From assembly GCA_016700175.1 (NCBI GenBank), contig CP065003.1, positions 2,304,001-2,368,000 on the forward strand: DNA of 64,000 nt, in the 5' to 3' direction. Positions 57,373 through 64,000 of this stretch are shown one piece after another. The notes below the pieces were generated by a model, which worked only from the letters and a program-made list of their open reading frames with translations, did not search any database and was not told the DNA's origin. Numbering within the stretch: the first letter of the stretch is position 1; every line of letters starts with the position of its first letter. Position numbers and translations under genes: made by a program. This DNA comes from Acidobacteriota bacterium. Its GTDB lineage: Bacteria > Acidobacteriota > Blastocatellia > Pyrinomonadales > Pyrinomonadaceae.

Positions 57373-59049
57373 ATGAAGAAGAACAAGTATCTGCTGCTGA
57401 TCTCGAGCCTGGGCGTCTTCGCGCTGCTGGTCTACGCGGCCGTTTCGGAGAACTTCTTCAAGGAATGGCATTCGATCCAGGCGGGCGCGAAGACCTCCGA
57501 AGGGCCGCTCGACGTGCGTCTGAGACAGATCATCAATCCGTCTCTCGGCACGACCGACCGATGCGTCACGTGCCACATAGGAATGGCGCCCGGCGAGACC
57601 GTCGTCTCCGACCTTAAGGTCGCGGCTCCGCATCCGCCGGTGGTCCATTCGCCGACCGAGATGGGGTGCACGACCTGCCACAGCGGCCAGGGACTCGCGA
57701 CCGAGAAGCTCGACGCGCACGGCGACGTGGAGTTCTGGCCGGAGCCTATGCTGTCGGCGAAGTACGCGTACGCCAGCTGCGGGACCTGCCACGTGCCGCT
57801 CGAGGTCCCGAACAGCGCCCGTCTTGAGCTCGCGCGGAAGACGTTCGAGCGGCTCGACTGCTACGCCTGCCACCGCCTCGACGGCCGCGGCGGAACGCTG
57901 CGCCCGAGCCCTTCGACCGGGATGGAGGGTCCCGACCTCTCGCACACGGGCATCAAGGGCTTCGACGCGAACTGGTATCCGGCTCATCTCGCAAAGAAGG
58001 AGGCGGACACTTCCGGGCTTTGGGCGAATTCGTTCGGAGAGGTGAACGACGCGGACCGGGCTCTTCTGGACCAGTTCCTGGGGCTTCAGATGGGAGCGCC
58101 TTTGCTGATCCGGGCGAAGGCCGAATACAACTCGGTCGGCTGCACCGGCTGCCACGTCACGGGCAATTTCGGAGGCGAAACGGGGGTAGATCTCTCGAGG
58201 GTCGGCGAAAAGGACCCGAATCGGCTCGATTATTCCGCCGTCGAGGGCGAACACACGTACCAGAACTGGATCGCGCAGCACTTCAGGCTTCCGCTTTCCA
58301 CAGTCCAGGGTTCGCAGATGCCGGACCTCGCGCTTTCGGAACCGCAGATCGACCTTCTCACGATGTATGTTCTTTCGCTGAGAAGAAGGAGCGTGCCGGA
58401 CATATGGCTACCGAAGGACCGCGTCCGCGCGATGCGTTTCGGAGCCCGCGAATTCGCCTCGGACGGCGAGACGATCTTCAAAGCGGTCTGTTCAAGCTGC
58501 CACGGGGCCGACGGTAAAGGGGTCAGATACCCCGGGCTTCCGCCCTATCCTTCGATCACGAACACGGAATTTCTGGAGCTCGCCTCCGACGACTTCATCG
58601 CCGCGACGATAAAAGGCGGCCGCCCGGGCAGGCCTATGCTTGCGTGGGGAGACCGCCAGAACGGATTCACGGCTGAGGAGATTAGCGCGGTCGTGGCTTA
58701 CATACGCGCGATCGGGGGCGGCATCGTCCCGATCCCGGATACAAGACCGGCGCGTTGGGCTGCGGGCGACGCGAAGGCCGGCAACAGGCTCTTCCTCGCC
58801 AACTGCGCAGGATGCCACGGATCGATGGGCGAAGGAGGCGAAGGCCCCGCGCTCAACAATCCCGGCCTGCTGAACGCCGCGACCGACACATTTTTGTTCG
58901 AGACCATCGCCCGCGGAAGGAGCGGGACCGTGATGAAAGGATTCAGGATCCCGTCGCCCACAAGACGCGCGCTGACCGACCGCGAGATCGAATCGGTCGT
59001 GACTTATCTGCGCTCGCTGGGAGCGAAACAAAAACGTCCGGGAGGATGA
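57373..59049 (+). CDS. Heptaheme c-type cytochrome (multiheme part plus two monoheme domains)
   Basis: The 558-residue product has an N-terminal signal-anchor (Y-L-L-L-I-S-S-L-G-V-F-A-L-L-V-Y-A-A). Seven C-x-x-C-H motifs bind heme c: C-V-T-C-H (64), C-T-T-C-H (99), C-G-T-C-H (136), C-Y-A-C-H (163), C-T-G-C-H (257), C-S-S-C-H (373) and C-A-G-C-H (478). The first five form an extended multiheme segment; the last two lie in separate class I cytochrome domains (each with a later Met-containing loop such as R-P-M-L-A or T-V-M-K-G). It is membrane-tethered and periplasmic. Position between cytochrome b and the NarG-like gene suggests that it links the bc segment to the molybdoenzyme. It starts 4 bases after the cytochrome b stop. 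Confidence 0.94.
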   Translation: MKKNKYLLLISSLGVFALLVYAAVSENFFKEWHSIQAGAKTSEGPLDVRLRQIINPSLGTTDRCVTCHIGMAPGETVVSDLKVAAPHPPVVHSPTEMGCTTCHSGQGLATEKLDAHGDVEFWPEPMLSAKYAYASCGTCHVPLEVPNSARLELARKTFERLDCYACHRLDGRGGTLRPSPSTGMEGPDLSHTGIKGFDANWYPAHLAKKEADTSGLWANSFGEVNDADRALLDQFLGLQMGAPLLIRAKAEYNSVGCTGCHVTGNFGGETGVDLSRVGEKDPNRLDYSAVEGEHTYQNWIAQHFRLPLSTVQGSQMPDLALSEPQIDLLTMYVLSLRRRSVPDIWLPKDRVRAMRFGAREFASDGETIFKAVCSSCHGADGKGVRYPGLPPYPSITNTEFLELASDDFIAATIKGGRPGRPMLAWGDRQNGFTAEEISAVVAYIRAIGGGIVPIPDTRPARWAAGDAKAGNRLFLANCAGCHGSMGEGGEGPALNNPGLLNAATDTFLFETIARGRSGTVMKGFRIPSPTRRALTDREIESVVTYLRSLGAKQKRPGG

Positions 59050-59070
59050 TCCCGGAGAAGGGTTAACGTT

Positions 59071-62000
59071 ATGAAGAAAGAGCTTTCAAGACGCGAATTC
59101 CTGGCAAGGATATCGGCCGCAGGCTTCGGTGCCTTCGTGCTTTCATCGACGAACGCGTGGGGGCTTGAGGGGATAACCAACCCGCTCGCGGTCTATCCGG
59201 ACCGCGACTGGGAGAAGGTCTACCGCGACCTCTGGCGGTACGACTCCAAGTACACCTTCACCTGCGCGCCGAACGACACGCACAACTGCCTGCTCAACGC
59301 GTATGTCCGCGACGGGGTCGTGACGAGGATCGGGCCGACGATGCGCTATGGCGAGGCGGCCGACCTTTCGGGGAACGGCGCAACACACCGTTGGGACCCG
59401 AGGGTCTGCCAGAAGGGACTCGCACTGACCCGGAGGTTCTACGGCGACCGGCGCGTCAACCAGTGCATGGTCCGCGTCGGCTTCAAGCGCTGGCACGACG
59501 AGGGATTCCCGCGCGGCGCCGACGGAAAGCCAGACGTTTCCTACTTTCAGAGGGCGCGCGACGAATGGGTCCGCGTGCCGCACGACGAAGCGGCCGCGAT
59601 CGTGGCGGCGGCGCTCAAGAACATCGCCGAAACGTATTCGGGCGACGAAGGGATCCGCCGCCTGACCGAACAGGGATACGACGATGAGACGATCAAGGCG
59701 ATGCAGGGCATAGGCACGCAGGTGATGAAGTTCCGCGGCGGAATGCCTCTGCTCGGAATGACCCGCGTGTTCGGAATGTACCGGATGGCGAACTCGATCG
59801 CCCTTCTCGACGCCGCGGTCAGAAAGGTCGGCCCGGACAAGGCGGTCGGCGGACGCGGATTCGACAACTATTCGTGGCACACCGACCTGCCGCCCGGACA
59901 CCCTATGGTGACCGGCCAGCAGACGGTCGAGTTCGACCTGAACTCGGTCGAACACGCAAAGACGGTCGTGGTCTGGGGAATGAACTGGATCACCACCAAG
60001 ATGCCCGACGCGCACTGGCTGACGGAAGCGCGTATGAAGGGCACGAAGATCATAGTCATCGCCTGCGAGTACTCTGCGACCGCGACGAAAGGAGACGAAG
60101 TTGTCGTCGTGAGGCCGGGAACGACCCCGGCGCTCGCGCTGGGATTCGCGAACGTGATCTTCAGGGAGAAGCTATTTGACGAAGAATTCGTAAAAGGCTG
60201 GACCGATCTTCCGATCTTGGTGCGAATGGACAACCTGACCTACCTCCGCGCGCAGGACGTTTTCGGAGGCGAACTCGCGGAGATGAAGACCACCACGCTT
60301 GTCGCCGAAGGTGCGAAGGCGCCGCCGCCCGGAAAACAGGACGTGAACAACATCGTGTCCGAGAAGATGCGGAAGGAATGGGGCGACTATCTCTGGTTCG
60401 ACCTGGATTCCGATTCAGCCAAGCCTCTGAACCGGGACGACGTCGGGAAGAACTCGACAGTCGGGAACGCGATGCTCGAAGGCGCCGTAAGCGTGCGGCT
60501 CGCCAACGGAAAGGCCGTCCGCTGCCGCCCGGTCTTCGACCTGGTGAAGGAATACGCGGCGCATTTCGATCCGAAGACGACCGAAGAACTTACCTGGGCT
60601 CCTGCAAAGGCGGTCGAGGACCTCGCAAGGCATTTCGCGAAGGAACCCGGGACGACGCTGTTCGCGGTCGGGATGGGACCGAACCAGTTCTTCAACAACG
60701 ACAACAAGGACCGCGATGTTTTCCTCTTGGCGGCGCTGACGGGAAATATGGGCAAGATCGGCGGGAACGTCGGCTCGTACGCCGGCAACTACCGAGTCTC
60801 GCTGTTCAACGGCGCGCCTCAGTACATAAACGAGAACCCGTTCGACATCGAGCTCGATCCCGCCAAGCCCGCCAGGCCCAAGCAGTACTGGAAAGCGGAA
60901 TCCGCACATTACTACAACCACGAGGACCATCCGCTGAGGGTCGGCAAGAAGCTTCTGACAGGCAAGACGCATATGCCGACGCCCACGAAATCGCTTTGGT
61001 TCGCTAATGCGAACTCGATCCTCGGTAACGTCAAATGGCACTACAACACCGTGGTCAACGTCCTGCCGAAGATCGAGATGGTCGCGGTCCAGGAGTGGTG
61101 GTGGTCCACGTCGTGCGAATGGGCGGACGTCGTGTTCGGGGTCGATTCGTGGGCGGAGCTGAAGCATCCGGACATGACGGCTTCGGTCACCAATCCCTTC
61201 CTGGCGGTCTTTCCGAAGACGCCGATCGAACGGATCTTCAACACGCTGGGCGACATAGAGGTATTCGCGCTTGTGGGTGCCAAACTCGGAGAACTGACCG
61301 GCGACAAGCGGTTCCTCGATTACTGGAAGTTCGTCCGCGAGGGAAACACCGAGGTCTACCTTCAAAGGATCCTCGACCATTCCACGAACACGAAGGGCTA
61401 TTCGTTCAAGGACCTTCACGACAAGGCTCTCGAGGGCGTCCCGGCGCTTATGAACAGTCGGACGACGCCGAAGTCCGTCGGCTACGACCAGATCACGGAT
61501 TCGATCCCCTGGTACACGAAGAGCGGACGGCTGGAGTTCTACCGAGAGGAGCCGGAGTTCATAGAAGCCGGCGAAAATCTCCCGGTTCACAGGGAGCCGG
61601 TGGATTCGACATTCCTGGAACCGAACATCATCATCTCGCCGAAACACGAGGCTATGCGGCCCGCGGGTCCCGAGCAGTACGGAGTCGCGAGGGATGATCT
61701 GTCCTGCGAGACGCGCTGCGGACGCAACGTAGTGATGACGTGGGAGCAAGCGAAGAACTCGCAGCACCCGCGTATAAAGGAAGGCTACAAATTCATCTTC
61801 CACACCCCGAAATACAGGCACGGCGCGCACACAACGCCGATCGACACGGACATGGTCGCGGTGCTGTTCGGCCCGTTCGGCGACATCTACAGGCGCGACA
61901 AGCGGAGCCCGTTCGTCGCTGAAGGATACGTCGACATCAATCCGGACGACGCGAAGGAGCTCGAGGTCGCCGACGGGGATTACGTCTGGATCGATCCCGA

Positions 62001-62511
62001 TCCGGAAGACAGGCCGTTCCGGGGCTGGCAGACGAACAAGCGCGATTACGAGTTCGCTCGGCTTCTGTGCCGCGCACGCTATTACCCGGGGACGCCGCGC
62101 GGCGTCACGAGGATGTGGTTCAACATGTACGGCACGACACCCGGATCTCAGCAGGGACAGAAGGAACGAGAGGACGGCCTGGCGAGGAACCCGCGGACAG
62201 GCTACCAGGCTATGTTCAGGTCCGGTTCGCATCAGTCTGCAACGCGCGGCTGGCTTAAACCGACCTGGATGACAGACTCACTGGTGAGAAAAGGCCTGTT
62301 CGGACAGGAGATCGGGAAGGGCTTCCTTCCGGACGTACACTGCCCGACCGGCGCTCCGCGAGAGGCGATCGTGAAGATATCGAAAGCAGAGCCGGGCGGG
62401 ATCGGAGGAGAGGGCCTGTGGCGCCCCGTGGAACTCGGGATCCGGCCGAAGGCGGAATCCGAAGCGATGAAGAAATATCTTGCCGGAGGCTTTTCGGCGA
62501 AGAAGGCATAA
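59071..62511 (+). CDS. Exported molybdopterin oxidoreductase catalytic subunit, NarG/NXR-like (type II DMSO reductase family)
   Basis: The 1146-residue protein has a Tat signal (S-R-R-E-F-L at residues 6-11, then A-A-G-F-G-A-F-V-L), so it is outside the cytoplasmic membrane. The N-terminal cluster region is T-C-A-P-N-D-T-H-N-C (C65, D69, C73) with C113 in R-V-C-Q-K-G. Aligned to NarG (H-x3-C-x3-C), the His is Cys and the middle Cys is Asp, so one cluster ligand may be unusual. The molybdenum-ligand Asp of type II enzymes is visible in W-H-T-D-L-P-P-G-H-P (D272). The length is close to that I recall for NxrA and below that of E. coli NarG. It could be a nitrate reductase, nitrite oxidoreductase or other oxyanion enzyme. 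It is 21 bases after the cytochrome gene. Confidence 0.9.
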   Translation: MKKELSRREFLARISAAGFGAFVLSSTNAWGLEGITNPLAVYPDRDWEKVYRDLWRYDSKYTFTCAPNDTHNCLLNAYVRDGVVTRIGPTMRYGEAADLSGNGATHRWDPRVCQKGLALTRRFYGDRRVNQCMVRVGFKRWHDEGFPRGADGKPDVSYFQRARDEWVRVPHDEAAAIVAAALKNIAETYSGDEGIRRLTEQGYDDETIKAMQGIGTQVMKFRGGMPLLGMTRVFGMYRMANSIALLDAAVRKVGPDKAVGGRGFDNYSWHTDLPPGHPMVTGQQTVEFDLNSVEHAKTVVVWGMNWITTKMPDAHWLTEARMKGTKIIVIACEYSATATKGDEVVVVRPGTTPALALGFANVIFREKLFDEEFVKGWTDLPILVRMDNLTYLRAQDVFGGELAEMKTTTLVAEGAKAPPPGKQDVNNIVSEKMRKEWGDYLWFDLDSDSAKPLNRDDVGKNSTVGNAMLEGAVSVRLANGKAVRCRPVFDLVKEYAAHFDPKTTEELTWAPAKAVEDLARHFAKEPGTTLFAVGMGPNQFFNNDNKDRDVFLLAALTGNMGKIGGNVGSYAGNYRVSLFNGAPQYINENPFDIELDPAKPARPKQYWKAESAHYYNHEDHPLRVGKKLLTGKTHMPTPTKSLWFANANSILGNVKWHYNTVVNVLPKIEMVAVQEWWWSTSCEWADVVFGVDSWAELKHPDMTASVTNPFLAVFPKTPIERIFNTLGDIEVFALVGAKLGELTGDKRFLDYWKFVREGNTEVYLQRILDHSTNTKGYSFKDLHDKALEGVPALMNSRTTPKSVGYDQITDSIPWYTKSGRLEFYREEPEFIEAGENLPVHREPVDSTFLEPNIIISPKHEAMRPAGPEQYGVARDDLSCETRCGRNVVMTWEQAKNSQHPRIKEGYKFIFHTPKYRHGAHTTPIDTDMVAVLFGPFGDIYRRDKRSPFVAEGYVDINPDDAKELEVADGDYVWIDPDPEDRPFRGWQTNKRDYEFARLLCRARYYPGTPRGVTRMWFNMYGTTPGSQQGQKEREDGLARNPRTGYQAMFRSGSHQSATRGWLKPTWMTDSLVRKGLFGQEIGKGFLPDVHCPTGAPREAIVKISKAEPGGIGGEGLWRPVELGIRPKAESEAMKKYLAGGFSAKKA

Positions 62512-62539
62512 GCGCGGCGGGATTGCCGCGGGAGGAGAT

Positions 62540-63679
62540 ATGGCACGAGTAAACAACTGGCAGCTTGGCAGAGAGATGTCCTACTGGTATCCGGAGAGCC
62601 GGCCCGAAAAGCAGTTCGCCGCGGTATTCGACATAAACAAGTGCATCGCCTGCCAGACCTGCACGCTCGCCTGCAAGACGACGTGGACATCCGGAAAGGG
62701 CCAGGAATATATGCTCTGGAACAATGTCGAGACGAAGCCCTACGGTTTCTATCCCCTCAGCTGGGACCTGAAATTGCTGGAGATGCTCGACGGCCAGCAG
62801 TGGAGTCCGGACGGCAGCACCTACGAAGGAAGCACTATCTTCGAGTCTGCGCCGGCGGGCGAAAGGGTGCTCGGTTGGCGCCCGGAGGACGAGGATTACG
62901 CCTATCCGAACGTCGGCGAGGACGACTGCGCAGGTCAGATCGACGGCGGAGCGAGCCTCCAGATGCCGCACATGGCGTGGTTCTACTACCTCGCAAGGAT
63001 CTGCAACCATTGCACTTATCCGGCGTGCCTCGCCGCCTGCCCGCGCGGGTCGATCTACAAGCGTCCCGAAGACGGGATCGTGCTCGTGGACCAGGGAAGA
63101 TGCCGCGGCTACCAGGAATGCGTCCGCGGATGCCCGTACAAGAAGGTCTTCTTCAACCCGATGACCGGCACGTCCGAGAAATGCATCGCGTGTTTCCCGA
63201 AGATCGAGCAGGGCCTTCAGCCGCAGTGCTTCGTGAACTGCATCGGCAAGATACGGCTCGCCGGCTGGATCTCGAAGCCGGGCGAGGAGCGCGAGGACAA
63301 TCCGATCGATTACCTTGTCCGCATACGCAAGATCGCTCTTCCGCTGTTCCCCCAGTTCGGGCTCGAGCCGAATGTCTATTACATTCCCCCGATCCACGTC
63401 CCGACCTCCTTTACAAGGCAGATGTTCGGGCCGGGCGTCGACGACGCGATCGCCGCTTACAAGAAAGCCGCGGCGGAAGGCGACGACGATCTGACCGGAC
63501 TGCTTGGGCTGTTCGGATCGACTGAGGAAGTGCTCTCCAGATGGAACCGCAGCGGCGAAACGATCACGGGATTCAACGACAAGGGCGAGGAAGCGGTGCG
63601 CGTTCCGCTCCGCGAGCCGGTGAGCATACGGCCATCGTACGACAAGCTTTACCAGATAACGCGCGTGAACTGCCCGTAG
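62540..63679 (+). CDS. NarH/NxrB-like four-cluster Fe-S subunit
   Basis: The ATG at 62540 follows GGAGGAG and gives 379 residues. Four cysteine groups carry Fe-S clusters: C-I-A-C-Q-T-C-T-L-A-C near residue 35, C-N-H-C-T-Y-P-A-C-L-A-A-C-P near 155, C-R-G-Y-Q-E-C-V-R-G-C-P-Y near 190, and C-I-A-C-F-P near 215 with a later Q-C-F-V-N-C. E. coli NarH has Trp (C-R-G-W) where this has Tyr. No signal peptide is seen, as in NarH, DdhB and EbdB, which are exported with their Tat partner. It would conduct electrons between the molybdenum subunit and a heme-b or cytochrome c partner. It is 28 bases after the catalytic subunit gene. Confidence 0.93.
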   Translation: MARVNNWQLGREMSYWYPESRPEKQFAAVFDINKCIACQTCTLACKTTWTSGKGQEYMLWNNVETKPYGFYPLSWDLKLLEMLDGQQWSPDGSTYEGSTIFESAPAGERVLGWRPEDEDYAYPNVGEDDCAGQIDGGASLQMPHMAWFYYLARICNHCTYPACLAACPRGSIYKRPEDGIVLVDQGRCRGYQECVRGCPYKKVFFNPMTGTSEKCIACFPKIEQGLQPQCFVNCIGKIRLAGWISKPGEEREDNPIDYLVRIRKIALPLFPQFGLEPNVYYIPPIHVPTSFTRQMFGPGVDDAIAAYKKAAAEGDDDLTGLLGLFGSTEEVLSRWNRSGETITGFNDKGEEAVRVPLREPVSIRPSYDKLYQITRVNCP

Positions 63680-63695
63680 ATGCGGGAGGTGGATT

Positions 63696-64000
63696 ATGAG
63701 AAAGGCATCGATAATTTTCGCCGCGCTGGCGCTTGCTGCAGCGTTCGCGGCATCCGGCTGCCGGGGCCGCACCGTGTCCCCCTCGGAAGTGGTCGCGGTC
63801 CCGGAGCAGGAGATCACGCTCGACCCCCTGGACGATGCGTGGTACCCGCTCCCGTATCACCCCGCGAAGCTGATCCTTCAGGATTTGGTCGAGCCTCGCC
63901 TGATGGAGCCTTCGACCGCTGAGGTAGAGGTGACCGCGATGACCGACGGGAAGGATGTCGCGTTCCGGCTTGAATGGATCGACGGATCGCAGAACGATCT
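63696..64000 (+). CDS. Lipoprotein resembling the heme-b gamma subunit (EbdC/DdhC/NxrC-like), 5' part only
   Basis: The frame begins at the ATG at 63696, 16 bases after the previous stop, preceded by GGGAGG, and is open to the right edge, so about 101 residues are visible. A signal peptide ends in A-A-S-G-C (a lipobox with Cys at residue 21). The mature region has P-L-D-D-A-W-Y-P-L-P and a later M-T-D-G-K-D-V-A-F-R-L-E-W, a pattern I recognise from the ethylbenzene-dehydrogenase gamma/DdhC/SerC heme-b fold. This would be a periplasmic b-heme relay for the molybdoenzyme, anchored by lipid. The heme ligands are beyond the window. Another frame (63680-63922) overlaps but does not fit the family. 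Confidence 0.8.
   Translation, partial: MRKASIIFAALALAAAFAASGCRGRTVSPSEVVAVPEQEITLDPLDDAWYPLPYHPAKLILQDLVEPRLMEPSTAEVEVTAMTDGKDVAFRLEWIDGSQND

Noticed and set aside
60415..62232. 605-residue minus-strand frame over the molybdoenzyme gene
   Set aside because: It is the antisense of a gene with a Tat signal, Fe-S and Mo motifs. The minus frame is rich in Arg/Leu as expected from shadow coding.
59071..62511. Calling the molybdoenzyme a true nitrate reductase narG
   Set aside because: The exported location, the Asp-for-Cys change and the size leave nitrite oxidation or another oxyanion equally open. A gene name would go beyond the sequence.
63680..63922. 80-residue open frame at the right edge
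   Set aside because: It overlaps the lipoprotein frame starting at 63696 in another phase. The latter has a ribosome site, a lipobox and family-like residues, so the 80-residue frame is a shadow.
1..64000. tRNA, rRNA or riboswitch in the gaps
   Set aside because: I scanned the longer gaps by eye for tRNA-like cloverleafs and conserved riboswitch cores and saw none. A covariance-model search would be needed to exclude small RNAs.

Overview
The window is a continuous piece of a bacterial chromosome with fairly high G+C. It is most likely from Acidobacteriota (class Blastocatellia or a relative). This is an inference from gene content: a VWA protein of the 'acidobacterial VWFA-related' type at 44434, many dispersed palindromes built on GGGGCTTTAGCCCC, an HMG-CoA reductase with an N-terminal extension, and several secreted peptidases. 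No rRNA, tRNA, CRISPR array or intact insertion sequence was seen.

Layout. 0-8.5 kb: end of a type VI secretion (T6SS) locus, tssF(partial)-tssG-tssH(clpV)-vgrG-DUF4123-PAAR plus two small unknown genes. 8.5-15 kb: fumC, a CSLREA-type secreted beta-helix protein, a Yip1/TPR membrane protein and lpdA. 15-19 kb: a decaying, repeat-rich stretch with tandem repeats, a serine hydrolase, a frame-broken AraC regulator and an IS3 OrfA remnant. 19-29 kb: serA, an epimerase, an alpha/beta hydrolase, a wax ester synthase/DGAT, a GNAT protein, two phasin-type proteins, PhaR, a REP-associated tyrosine transposase (RAYT) bracketed by its repeats, and HMG-CoA reductase. 29-46 kb: secreted peptidases, pyruvate dehydrogenase E1alpha and E1beta separated by two Na+ antiporters and a small unknown gene, an AAA/DUF4143 ATPase, the E2 component, an OmpA protein and the VWA protein. 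46-53 kb: NadE, a receiver-HATPase fusion, an acyltransferase, a cation efflux protein and a large PLP decarboxylase.

The most striking locus is 53.3-64 kb, which runs off the window. Seven co-directional genes, tightly spaced or overlapping, encode a GltD-like FAD/Fe-S oxidoreductase, a Rieske protein, a fused b6/subunit-IV cytochrome b, a heptaheme cytochrome c, an exported NarG/NXR-like molybdopterin catalytic subunit, a NarH-like four-cluster subunit and the start of a lipoprotein resembling the heme-b gamma subunit of type II DMSO-reductase enzymes. A perfect TGAT-N4-ATCA palindrome of Crp/Fnr type lies just upstream. This looks like one respiratory module joining a quinol:cytochrome c segment and a nucleotide-linked flavoprotein to an outward-facing molybdoenzyme. 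Its substrate and direction (nitrate reduction, nitrite oxidation or another oxyanion) cannot be read from the sequence.

The remaining genes fit an aerobic or facultative heterotroph with a pyruvate dehydrogenase complex (all subunits here but dispersed), carbon storage as PHA and/or wax ester, a mevalonate enzyme, and contact-dependent secretion.
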